A stretch of 33,872 nucleotides of DNA from Lachnospiraceae bacterium (lineage in GTDB: Bacteria; Bacillota; Clostridia; Lachnospirales; Lachnospiraceae): NCBI GenBank assembly GCA_029227035.1, contig JAQXZD010000004.1:1-33872 (forward strand), in the 5' to 3' direction. Every line of letters begins with the position of its first letter. Within the stretch, counting starts at the first letter, position 1. A program made the position numbers and the translations under genes. The notes under the pieces were generated by a model. The model saw only the letters and a program-made list of their open reading frames with translations, made no database searches and was not told the origin of the DNA. Below are positions 17,309 to 24,726 of this stretch, piece after piece.

Positions 17309-17620
17309 ATGGAAGAAAAGAAAGCTTGTTGTTGTCAATCGGAAAAACATAAGAAGCGGACAGAAAAGGAATATCGGGATCTGATGAATCGTCTGAAACG
17401 GATTGAAGGACAGGTCCGGGGACTGCAGGGGATGTTGGAGAAGGATGCGTATTGCATCGACATTTTGACGCAGGTATCTGCGGTAAATGCGGCACTTAAC
17501 AGTTTTAACAAAAAATTGCTGGCGAATCATATTCAGACCTGTGTTGCAGATAATATACGTCAGGGAAATGATGAAGTTATCGAAGAACTGGTGAATGTAT
17601 TGCCGAAACTAATGAAGTAA
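17309..17620 (+). CDS. csoR: Copper-sensing transcriptional repressor, CsoR family
   Basis: This is an all-helical tetrameric repressor that leaves DNA when it binds Cu(I). The 103-residue protein has RLKRIEGQVRGLQGML and the metal-site residues Cys49, His74 and Cys78 (DAYCIDIL, then NHIQTC), the Cys-His-Cys set typical of copper sensors. It also has an unusual N-terminal CCC (residues 7-9) and a nearby His, which might bind metal as well. I chose ATG 17309 because GTGAGGG lies 5-6 nt upstream; a GTG at 17297 is in frame but would remove that site. The operator in its own promoter and the copA gene 14 nt downstream support a copper-export operon. Confidence 0.93.
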   Translation: MEEKKACCCQSEKHKKRTEKEYRDLMNRLKRIEGQVRGLQGMLEKDAYCIDILTQVSAVNAALNSFNKKLLANHIQTCVADNIRQGNDEVIEELVNVLPKLMK

Positions 17621-17634
17621 AGGGAGACTCGTAT

Positions 17635-20124
17635 ATGGAACAATATCGTGTGACAGGAATGAGCTGTGCGGCCTGTGCTGCCAGAGTAGAGAAGGCAGTG
17701 AAGCAGGTTCCGGGAGTGACAAACTGTTCCGTCAGTCTGCTGACGAATTCCATGGGAGTGGAAGGAAGTGCAGCCTCTGAGGAAATTATAGCGGCTGTCA
17801 TAAATGCCGGATATGGGGCTATGAAAAAAGGAGCTGCAGAAAATCGCGAAAACCGTACCGAACTGTCGGATACGGAGACTCCAAAGATGAAAAGGCGTCT
17901 GATTGCGTCCCTGTGTCTGCTGGTGCCGCTTATGTATGTGTCCATGGGGCATATGATGTGGGGGCTGCCTTTCTGGTTTGAGGGAGACCATGTATCCATG
18001 GGACTGCTTCAGCTTTTGCTTACGACTGCAATCATGGTGGTGAACCAGAAATTCTTTATCAATGGATTTCAGGGGATGCTTCATAAAGCGCCGAACATGG
18101 ATACACTGGTAGCTTTGGGAGCCGGTGCATCTTATCTGTATAGCGTATATGCTCTGTTTGCCATGAGCCATGCACAGGCACAGGGTGACAGTGAAGCGGT
18201 TCTTGCATACATGCATGAATTTTATTTCGAATCAGCAGCGATGATTCTGACTTTGATTACAGTGGGAAAAATGTTGGAAGCCAGAGCGAAGGGCAAGACA
18301 ACCGATGCCCTGAAAAGCCTGATGAAACTGGCACCAAAGACGGCGCGGATTATCAGGAACGGGCAGAAAACAGAAGTCGAAATCGGGCAGGTACGAATCG
18401 GAGATTTATTTGTGGTAAAACCGGGAGAGAATATCCCTGTGGACGGCATTGTTATGGACGGAAACAGTGCAGTCAATGAAGCTGCGCTTACCGGAGAGAG
18501 TATTCCGGTGGATAAAGCGGCAGGAGATTTCGTCTCAGCCGCCACGCTGAATCAGTCCGGATTTTTAAGATGTGAGGCTACAAGGGTGGGAGAAGATACT
18601 ACGCTTTCGCAGATCATCAGGATGGTCAGTGATGCGGCGGCAACAAAGGCGCCGATTGCGAAAGTGGCGGACCGGGTATCCGGTGTGTTTGTGCCTGTGG
18701 TGATTGTTATAGCGTTGGTCACGATTGCCGTCTGGCTGCTTGTGGGTAAAGATATTGGATTTGCATTGGCAAGAGGCATTTCCGTTCTGGTAATCAGTTG
18801 TCCCTGCGCTCTGGGACTGGCTACACCGGTGGCAATTATGGTTGGAAATGGAATGGGAGCAAAGCACGGTATTATGTTTAAGACCGCCGTTTCGCTGGAG
18901 GAGGCGGGAAAGACACAGATTGTGGCTTTGGATAAAACCGGAACCATCACAAGCGGCGAACCAAGGGTAACCGATTTTGTGCCGGCACAGGGATATACAG
19001 AGGGAGAGCTGTTAAAAGCAGCCTATGCGTTGGAGCAGAAAAGTGAGCATCCTCTTGCAAGAGCAATTATGGCTGCCGGTGAGGACAAGGGACTGGAAAA
19101 GGAAGAAGTTGACGCTTTTACGGCCGCCCCCGGAAATGGTCTGACCGGCATTCGAAAAGGTAAAAAGCTTGTCGGCGGAAACCTGAAGTTTATCAAACAA
19201 CAGGGGAATGTGCCGCAGGAAATGGAAAATAAGGCAGAAGATTTTGCCAAGCAGGGAAAAACGCCACTGTTTTTTGCGGAAGATGGAAAAATTATGGGTA
19301 TCATTGCGGTGGCAGATGTGATAAAGGAGGACAGCCCACAGGCAATCCGGGAATTGAAAGATATGGGCATTCATGTGGTCATGCTGACCGGAGATAATGA
19401 GAAGACTGCACGGGCCATTGGAGAACAGGCAGGAGTGGATGAAGTAATTGCCGGGGTTTTTCCGGATGGAAAAGAAGCGGTAATCCGTGCCCTACAGGAA
19501 AAAGGGAAAGTGGCGATGGTTGGAGACGGAATCAATGATGCGCCGGCTCTTACCGGAGCAGATATCGGCATTGCCATTGGCGCAGGAACAGATATTGCCA
19601 TTGATGCGGCAGATGTGGTGCTGATGAAGAGCAGGTTGTCAGATGTTCCGGCAGCAATAAGACTCAGCCGTGCCACACTGAAAAATATTCATGAGAATCT
19701 GTTCTGGGCATTTTTCTATAATATGATTGGCATTCCGCTGGCGGCAGGAGTGATGTATCCGATATTTGGATGGAAGTTAAATCCGATGTTTGGAGCTGCC
19801 GCCATGAGCCTTTCCAGTTTTTGTGTGGTAAGCAATGCTCTGCGCCTGAATCTGTTTCGGATGTATGGCAAGGGAAAAGATAAAAAAATCAGAAAAGAAA
19901 AGGAGACAAAGCAAATGGAAAAGACAATGGAAATTAAAGGTATGATGTGTGGACACTGTGAGGCAAGAGTAAAGAAGACATTAGAAGCCGTTGAAGGCGT
20001 GACAGAGGCAGTGGTAAGTCATACAGAAGGAACCGCAGTGGTAAAAATGAATCAGGAAGTTGCAGATGAAATCCTGAAAAATGCAGTAGAGGAACAGGAT
20101 TATGAAGTGACAGCTATTCGCTGA
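17635..20124 (+). CDS. copA: Copper-exporting P1B-type ATPase with a fused C-terminal CopZ-like domain
   Basis: This inner-membrane pump uses ATP to export Cu(I). An N-terminal heavy-metal domain has GMSCAAC (Cys11, Cys14). Transmembrane helices follow, then the ion-site CPC at residues 389-391 (VISCPCALGLATP), the phosphorylation motif DKTGT from Asp433, and GDGINDAPAL in the hinge domain. After the last helices, a basic linker of about 20 residues leads into a second heavy-metal domain with GMMCGHC (Cys772, Cys775) up to residue 829. A C-terminal metal domain is uncommon in CopA. AGGGAGA precedes the ATG, and the gene lies 14 nt after csoR. The C-terminal domain has its own internal start (separate entry). 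Confidence 0.95.
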   Translation: MEQYRVTGMSCAACAARVEKAVKQVPGVTNCSVSLLTNSMGVEGSAASEEIIAAVINAGYGAMKKGAAENRENRTELSDTETPKMKRRLIASLCLLVPLMYVSMGHMMWGLPFWFEGDHVSMGLLQLLLTTAIMVVNQKFFINGFQGMLHKAPNMDTLVALGAGASYLYSVYALFAMSHAQAQGDSEAVLAYMHEFYFESAAMILTLITVGKMLEARAKGKTTDALKSLMKLAPKTARIIRNGQKTEVEIGQVRIGDLFVVKPGENIPVDGIVMDGNSAVNEAALTGESIPVDKAAGDFVSAATLNQSGFLRCEATRVGEDTTLSQIIRMVSDAAATKAPIAKVADRVSGVFVPVVIVIALVTIAVWLLVGKDIGFALARGISVLVISCPCALGLATPVAIMVGNGMGAKHGIMFKTAVSLEEAGKTQIVALDKTGTITSGEPRVTDFVPAQGYTEGELLKAAYALEQKSEHPLARAIMAAGEDKGLEKEEVDAFTAAPGNGLTGIRKGKKLVGGNLKFIKQQGNVPQEMENKAEDFAKQGKTPLFFAEDGKIMGIIAVADVIKEDSPQAIRELKDMGIHVVMLTGDNEKTARAIGEQAGVDEVIAGVFPDGKEAVIRALQEKGKVAMVGDGINDAPALTGADIGIAIGAGTDIAIDAADVVLMKSRLSDVPAAIRLSRATLKNIHENLFWAFFYNMIGIPLAAGVMYPIFGWKLNPMFGAAAMSLSSFCVVSNALRLNLFRMYGKGKDKKIRKEKETKQMEKTMEIKGMMCGHCEARVKKTLEAVEGVTEAVVSHTEGTAVVKMNQEVADEILKNAVEEQDYEVTAIR
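19900..20124 (+). CDS. Possible internal translation product: free CopZ-like copper chaperone, in frame with copA
   Basis: AAAGGAG (19899-19905) is followed after 9 nt by ATG 19915, in the same frame as copA. Starting there gives a 69-residue protein with one heavy-metal domain (GMMCGHCEARVKK), which is the size and shape of CopZ. The span given here begins at the ribosome site; the coding part would be 19915-20124. The sequence supports either a live internal start or the relic of a copZ gene fused to copA by loss of a stop codon. Expression as a separate protein is not shown by sequence alone. Confidence 0.5.
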   Translation, partial: KETKQMEKTMEIKGMMCGHCEARVKKTLEAVEGVTEAVVSHTEGTAVVKMNQEVADEILKNAVEEQDYEVTAIR

Positions 20125-20148
20125 AAACGCCAGCGATTGTAAAACATG

Positions 20149-20154
20149 TATAAT
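20149..20154 (+). promoter_or_regulatory. Possible -10 box for the epimerase-MFS-GNAT run
   Basis: A perfect TATAAT lies 50 nt before the epimerase start, but no convincing -35 box stands upstream. Confidence 0.3.
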
Positions 20155-20203
20155 TATGCTAATATACGAATGAATTAACTGCTACATTGAAAGCGAGGAT
20201 ACT

Positions 20204-21106
20204 ATGAAAACAATACTTGTTACAGGGGGAACAGTGTTTGTCAGCAGATACATTGCAGAATACTATGTCGGACAAGGCATGGAAGTATATGTCCTTAACA
20301 GAAACACAAAGGAACAGTCCGGGGGAGTAAAGCTGATTCAGGCAGACAGACATAATTTGGGAAATGCATTGCAGGATATTCATTTTGATGTTGTCATTGA
20401 TACTGCCTATAATGCTGCAGATGTAAATGCGTTGTTGGATGGACTGAACAGTTACGGGGAATATATTTTAATCAGTTCCAGTGCAGTATATCCGGAGAGC
20501 GGAATCCAGCCGTTTCAGGAAAAAGAGCGGTTGGGAGTAAACAAATTCTGGGGAAAATATGGGACTGATAAGATCGAGGCGGAAAATGCTTTGTTAAGCA
20601 GAAATCCGAAGGCTTATGTACTTCGTCCGCCATATCTGTACGGAAAATTGAATAATGTATACAGAGAAGCGTTTGTGTTTGATTGTGCGCTTTCGGACAG
20701 AAAATTTTATTTGCCAAAAGACGGAAGCATGAAAATGCAGTTTTTTCATGTGGAGGACTTGTGTAAATTTATCGATGTTATCTTAGAGAAAAAACCTGCT
20801 GAGCATATTTATAACGTTGGAAATAAGGAAGCCATATCCATTCGCAGATGGGCGGAGTTATGCTATGCTGCAGTGGGGAAAACTGTCGAATTTGTGAATG
20901 TGTTTGACGACACGGAACAAAGAAATTACTTCCCTTTTTATGATTACGAATATTATCTGGATGTCAGAAAACAGCATGAAATGATGCCGGAGGAAAAAGA
21001 TATCGCAGAAGGATTGAAAGAGGCATTGGTCTGGTACAAGGACAATATGGATAAGGTTATGAAGAAGCCTTTGATGGAGTATATAGATCAGACATTAGTG
21101 GAATAA
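20204..21106 (+). CDS. NAD-dependent epimerase/dehydratase (extended SDR) family protein
   Basis: The 300-residue protein starts with a Rossmann nucleotide-binding loop of the extended short-chain dehydrogenase type (ILVTGGTVFVSRYIA). It continues with the usual DVVIDTAYN and LISSSAVYP strands and a YGTDK segment matching the catalytic YxxxK. RPPYLYG and FFHVEDLCKFI further support an NAD-dependent sugar-nucleotide epimerase/dehydratase fold. The substrate cannot be told. GAGGAT precedes the ATG. It is followed 18 nt later by an MFS transporter and then a GNAT acetyltransferase, probably one transcript. Confidence 0.85.
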   Translation: MKTILVTGGTVFVSRYIAEYYVGQGMEVYVLNRNTKEQSGGVKLIQADRHNLGNALQDIHFDVVIDTAYNAADVNALLDGLNSYGEYILISSSAVYPESGIQPFQEKERLGVNKFWGKYGTDKIEAENALLSRNPKAYVLRPPYLYGKLNNVYREAFVFDCALSDRKFYLPKDGSMKMQFFHVEDLCKFIDVILEKKPAEHIYNVGNKEAISIRRWAELCYAAVGKTVEFVNVFDDTEQRNYFPFYDYEYYLDVRKQHEMMPEEKDIAEGLKEALVWYKDNMDKVMKKPLMEYIDQTLVE

Positions 21107-21124
21107 ATTCCGGAGGAAAATATC

Positions 21125-22309
21125 ATGTACCTGTTGCTGTTAGCTGTGGTGTATATTGCCTTTATCAGCCTGGGACTGCCTGATTCATTATTAGGCGCAG
21201 CCTGGCCTACGATTCGTACCGATTTTCATGTGCCGTTGTCTTATATGGGATGGATTTCCATGATTATTTCGGGCGGTACGATTATTTCCGGTTTGATGTC
21301 CGAACGACTTACAAAGAAATTTGGAACACAGGTCGTAACAATCGTGAGCGTTTTTCTTACTGCGGTTGCTTTGTTTGGATTTTCAACAAGTACGGAATTC
21401 TATCAGATGTGTTTATGGGGAATACCTTATGGACTGGGAGCAGGAGCAATTGATGCGGCGCTCAATAATTATGTCGCGTTGTATTACAATTCCAGGCATA
21501 TGAGCTGGCTGCATTGTTTCTGGGGTGTGGGAACCATTATAAGTCCGTATATTATGAGTTATGCGCTTACACATACAGTGTGGACGGATGGATATCGGAT
21601 GGTTTCCTATCTGCAGTTTGGCATTGTGGTTATCTTGTTGCTTTCGTTACCATTGTGGAAGATTAATAAGCCGGTTGTTTCAAAAGAAAGTGATGCGGCA
21701 ATTCTTGGAATTAAGGGTGCATTAAAAATAAAAGGAGTGCCTTATCTTTTGACCGGATTTTTTGCGTATTGTGCGGCAGAAGCTACAACCATGCTTTGGG
21801 CAAGCAGTTATCTGGAAGGTACAAGGGGTGCAACCAAGGAAGAAGCTGCCGCATTGGGTTCCCTGTTTTTTATTGGGATTACGGTAGGAAGGTTTTTATC
21901 AGGATTTTTGTCAGATAAGCTGGGAGATAATAAGATGATTTATCTTGGTACAGGCATTGCTCTGTCTGGCGTTTTCTGTATCGTGCTTCCTTTTAAAATT
22001 ACGTCAATTATCGGCTTTGCCGTAATTGGTCTGGGATGTGCACCGGTTTATCCGTGTATTATTCATTCCACCCCGAAGAACTTTGGCGCTGAAAATTCAC
22101 AGGGGATTATTGGAATCCAGATGGCAAGCGCTTATGTCGGTTCGACATTTATGCCACCGATTTTTGGGATTTTGGCAAATCATATAAGCTTGAAGCTGAT
22201 GCCTCTGTATCTGGCTTTCTTTTTCCTGCTGTTGATTGTGATGATTACCAGGACGGAGAGAGAATGTAGAGGAAATCATTATGAATTACAGAATTGCAGT
22301 TATGACTGA
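21125..22309 (+). CDS. Major facilitator superfamily transporter
   Basis: This 394-residue integral membrane protein has about twelve hydrophobic segments. The loop after helix 2 reads SERLTKKFG, and a similar GRFLSGFLSDKLGDNK stands at the matching place in the second half, as expected for an MFS permease. Helix 1 includes GLPDSLLGAAWPTI, as seen in sugar-type and FucP-like MFS proteins, but the substrate is unknown. GGAGGAAAA lies just before the ATG. The 3' end overlaps the next gene by 29 nt in another frame. Confidence 0.88.
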   Translation: MYLLLLAVVYIAFISLGLPDSLLGAAWPTIRTDFHVPLSYMGWISMIISGGTIISGLMSERLTKKFGTQVVTIVSVFLTAVALFGFSTSTEFYQMCLWGIPYGLGAGAIDAALNNYVALYYNSRHMSWLHCFWGVGTIISPYIMSYALTHTVWTDGYRMVSYLQFGIVVILLLSLPLWKINKPVVSKESDAAILGIKGALKIKGVPYLLTGFFAYCAAEATTMLWASSYLEGTRGATKEEAAALGSLFFIGITVGRFLSGFLSDKLGDNKMIYLGTGIALSGVFCIVLPFKITSIIGFAVIGLGCAPVYPCIIHSTPKNFGAENSQGIIGIQMASAYVGSTFMPPIFGILANHISLKLMPLYLAFFFLLLIVMITRTERECRGNHYELQNCSYD

Positions 22310-22775
22310 CATCGATCATATATGTGTAATGGTCAGTAAAGCAATCAAACATATGCAAGAGCAGGGGATAGATCAATGGGATGAGATCTATCCCAACAGA
22401 AAAGATTTCATGGATGATATTTGTAAGGGAACTCTCTATGTTGCTGAGGAAAGAGGCAAGCTTGCGGCAATCTATGTTATTAGTCAGGAATGTGATGATG
22501 AATATAAAAAATGTACGTGGAATTCCCCTGATAAGACAGCTTGTGTAATACATCGGTTATGTGTATCTCCCGATTTTCAAAACCAAGGAGTGGGAAAGCA
22601 GATATTAGACCACATTGAGGAACAGCTTAGGGAAGGCTCTTATACATCAATCCGGCTGGATGTTTATACGAAAAATCCGTATGCTCTAAAACTATATACA
22701 AATAACGGATATGAGGAGCGCGGTTATGCGGATTGGCGCAAAGGACGTTTCCTTTTGATGGAGAAAAAATTATAA
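22281..22775 (+). CDS. GNAT family N-acetyltransferase
   Basis: The 164-residue protein has the GNAT acetyl-CoA motif (VIHRLCVSPDFQNQGVGKQIL) and the late-strand pattern RLDVYTKNPYALKLYTNNGY. It would transfer an acetyl group to an amine of an unknown small molecule or protein. Its ATG lies inside the end of the MFS gene with AGAGGAAA upstream, so translation is probably coupled. Its end is 8 nt from the end of the convergent ArsR-AraC regulator. Confidence 0.88.
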   Translation: MNYRIAVMTDIDHICVMVSKAIKHMQEQGIDQWDEIYPNRKDFMDDICKGTLYVAEERGKLAAIYVISQECDDEYKKCTWNSPDKTACVIHRLCVSPDFQNQGVGKQILDHIEEQLREGSYTSIRLDVYTKNPYALKLYTNNGYEERGYADWRKGRFLLMEKKL

Positions 22776-22783
22776 TGGTGTGA

Positions 22784-23539
22784 TTAGGGGTTACTACTGT
22801 TTTTTCGGTATTCAAGCGGAGTCTGCTGAAAATGTTTCTTAAAGGCGGCTGAGAATTTACTTTGACTTTCATATCCTACTGTATGGGCAATGTCACAGAC
22901 ACTGTCATTTGTTCCTTTCAAAAGAGAAGCCGCTTTTTCCATTCTGTGCAGGTTAATATGCGTAGCCAGAGAAACACCATATACAGATTTAAAAAGATTT
23001 TTTAGAGTGGTGGTATTTATAAGAAAATCTTTTGAAAGCTGTTCTATCGTGATTCTTTTATCAAGATTATTATTTAGGTAATCATGAATTTCCTGAATGG
23101 TATGAATATATTCGGGCGGACATTCGGATGGAATGTCATGAAAATGCTCAGAGGCACAAGACAGATGATTGTCATTGGTATCGTTGCCCGGACAAGAAAT
23201 CTCTATCATGTTTTCTATTGTTTTGTGTAGAAAAATAGCGTAAGAGGACTCCGCAGCTTTATAATACACTTCTTTTCCTTCGCGTCTGGAACTGATAAGT
23301 CCACCGGATTTTAATTGCTTCAAGTGGTGTGATACAGCAGGACTGGTCATTTGTACAATTTCCGCAATATTGATAACACATTCTTCAACATGGCAAAGGA
23401 GCCAGAAGATTCGCAGACGATTCGGATCATCTAATAATTTAAAAATGTCAGATACCATTTGAAAAGTACTTTCATCAGAAATAGGTGATAAAATTTGCTC
23501 AATGATTTCACTGTTATGATGGTTGTGCTGCAATTCCAT
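22784..23539 (-). CDS. Fusion regulator: N-terminal ArsR-type winged helix and C-terminal AraC-type DNA-binding domain
   Basis: The 251-residue protein joins two DNA-binding families. Residues 28-105 read as ArsR/SmtB (LLDDPNRLRIFWLL, then AEIVQMTSPAVSHHLKQLKSGGLI), with Cys49 and Cys54 near the helix that binds metal in ArsR/CadC. Residues 145-247 read as AraC with two helix-turn-helix units (TIEQLSKDFLINTTTLKNLF, then CDIAHTVGYESQSKFSAAFKKHF). The joining segment holds Cys116, His125, Cys128, His132, His134 and Cys140, which could be an extra metal site. AGGGAGGAA precedes the ATG. It is divergent from a promoter and methyltransferase, with two 21-bp-phased repeats just upstream. The inducer is unknown; a metal or metalloid is inferred. 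Confidence 0.88.
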   Translation of the reverse strand: MELQHNHHNSEIIEQILSPISDESTFQMVSDIFKLLDDPNRLRIFWLLCHVEECVINIAEIVQMTSPAVSHHLKQLKSGGLISSRREGKEVYYKAAESSYAIFLHKTIENMIEISCPGNDTNDNHLSCASEHFHDIPSECPPEYIHTIQEIHDYLNNNLDKRITIEQLSKDFLINTTTLKNLFKSVYGVSLATHINLHRMEKAASLLKGTNDSVCDIAHTVGYESQSKFSAAFKKHFQQTPLEYRKNSSNP

Positions 23540-23557
23540 AATAAATTCCTCCCTTTA

Positions 23558-23599
23558 TTGCTCCATTTGGAAATGATTTTGCTCTATATGGAAGTATGA
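23558..23599. promoter_or_regulatory. Two direct repeats, probable operator of the ArsR-AraC regulator
   Basis: TTGCTCCATTTGGAAATGA (23558-23576) is repeated imperfectly as TTGCTCTATATGGAAGTATGA starting at 23579. The start-to-start spacing is 21 bp, two helical turns. Each copy holds a small palindrome (TCCATTTGGA / TCTATATGGA). They lie between the regulator start and the divergent promoter at 23612. Confidence 0.6.
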
Positions 23600-23611
23600 G
23601 ATGCCAGAATA

Positions 23612-23640
23612 TTGACTTCCTGTACGGAAAAAATTATACT
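23612..23640 (+). promoter_or_regulatory. Promoter facing the methyltransferase
   Basis: TTGACT (23612-23617), a 17-nt spacer and TATACT (23635-23640). It lies next to the operator-like repeats and would give a leader of about 250 nt before the methyltransferase. Confidence 0.65.
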
Positions 23641-23687
23641 GCAATTACAACGATTAAACAAGTGCTTAATTGTTTGGGGTAAAATAG

Positions 23688-23831
23688 GAAACAGAGCCTG
23701 TTCAACAATATTTTGCATTGCTGATGATTTGGGGATTGACAGGTGTAAAGTCTGCGATGTTTAATGTTTGTGAAGATGTGATTCTCCTGATTTGCGGTAT
23801 ATGGAGTCGTGTTATTCATAAACGAATTTAG
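23688..23831 (+). other. Short open stretch, possible remnant of a membrane protein gene
   Basis: The frame is open for 47 codons after an in-frame TAG. From ATG 23724 it would encode 35 residues with a hydrophobic stretch (EDVILLICGIWSRVI) ending at TAG 23829. There is no clear ribosome site at that ATG. It may be the decayed 3' end of a gene lost by deletion, or chance. I recognise no family. The rest of the 354-bp spacer (23540-23893) holds only the repeats and promoter listed. Confidence 0.25.
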
Positions 23832-23893
23832 AAAGCAAAAAAGTGTATGAGTCCGCGGCTGCAGAAGAGGGAAAAACGAAAGGAGTTATCAGT

Positions 23894-24499
23894 ATGAACA
23901 GATATGAAAAACGTTCAAAAAACAGTTATGATAAAAAAGCTGAAAATTATGATTCGACTTTTGACGGAAAGTTTACTGCCAAATTTAAAAAGATGATGTG
24001 CAAAACGGTTTGTATTAATACAAATGCTGTTGTAGTTGATGTTGCCTGCGGTAATGGGCGCCTGCTGAATATGCTTGCTGAGAAAAATACTTTTTGTGGA
24101 TATGGAGTAGACATTTCTGATAAGATGGTAGAACAGGCAAAAATGATGAATCCAGATATGGATTTTTACGTTGCCGGTTGTGAAGAACTTCCATTTGAAA
24201 ACGGAAAAATAGATGTAATGACGGTCTGTGCAGCGTTTCATCATTTTCCGAATATTCAAAAGTTTGAGGAAGAAGCAGAAAGGGTAATGAAAAAGGGGGG
24301 TGTATTATACATAGCAGAAGTGTATTTGCCTACGATTTTAAGAGTAATATGTAATCCGTTTTTAAAGTTTTCCAGGGCTGGAGATGTTAAGTTTTATTCT
24401 TCCAATGAAATTGTTTCATTGTTTGAAAATAATGGATTTGTGAAAATGGGGATCGAAATCGATGGGAAAGTCCAGATAGTTAAATTGCAAAGAAAGTGA
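23894..24499 (+). CDS. Class I SAM-dependent methyltransferase
   Basis: The 201-residue protein has SAM motif I VVDVACGNGRLLNML, the acidic GYGVDISDKMVEQAK, and VCAAFHHFPNIQKFEEEAERVMKKGG-type motifs of small-molecule methyltransferases. The substrate is unknown. I chose ATG 23894 because AAAGGAG lies 7 nt upstream and the protein then starts with the usual YEKRSKNSYDKKAENYD; an in-frame GTG at 23843 lacks support. It shares a spacer with the ArsR-AraC regulator and may be controlled by it. It lacks the cysteine pattern I would expect of a true arsenite methyltransferase. Confidence 0.85.
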   Translation: MNRYEKRSKNSYDKKAENYDSTFDGKFTAKFKKMMCKTVCINTNAVVVDVACGNGRLLNMLAEKNTFCGYGVDISDKMVEQAKMMNPDMDFYVAGCEELPFENGKIDVMTVCAAFHHFPNIQKFEEEAERVMKKGGVLYIAEVYLPTILRVICNPFLKFSRAGDVKFYSSNEIVSLFENNGFVKMGIEIDGKVQIVKLQRK

Positions 24500-24527
24500 T
24501 AAATCTTGAAGCTAATGGAGCTAAGAT

Positions 24528-24680
24528 ATGAAAAAATTAATTATACTTAGAGGTAATTCGGGAAGTGGGAAAACTACCATTGCTAAAGAATTACAAAAGA
24601 GGTTTGGGAGAAATACAATGCTCATTTCACAAGATATGGTCAGAAGAGATATGTTGTGGGTTAAGGATGGAGATTTATGA
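24528..24680 (+). pseudogene. Truncated P-loop kinase/ATPase remnant
   Basis: ATG 24528 opens a 50-codon frame beginning KKLIILRGNSGSGKTTIAKEL, a perfect Walker A motif of the small AAA/zeta-toxin-like kinase group, and continuing LISQDMVRRDMLWVKDG. Family members of this kind run on for more than 120 further residues, but here TGA at 24678 ends the frame and no other frame continues the fold. A deletion has probably removed the rest. It lies 28 nt after the methyltransferase and 46 nt before the next gene. A functional 50-residue product is unlikely. Confidence 0.75.
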
Positions 24681-24726
24681 TTTTGTGTCAGGGTAATACA
24701 GCAGATCGAAATAAGAAGGAAGAATT

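Noticed and set aside
20118..20137. TCGCTG/CAGCGA hairpin at the end of copA as a terminator
   Set aside because: The stem is only 6 bp and no T-run follows, so I could not call it an intrinsic terminator.
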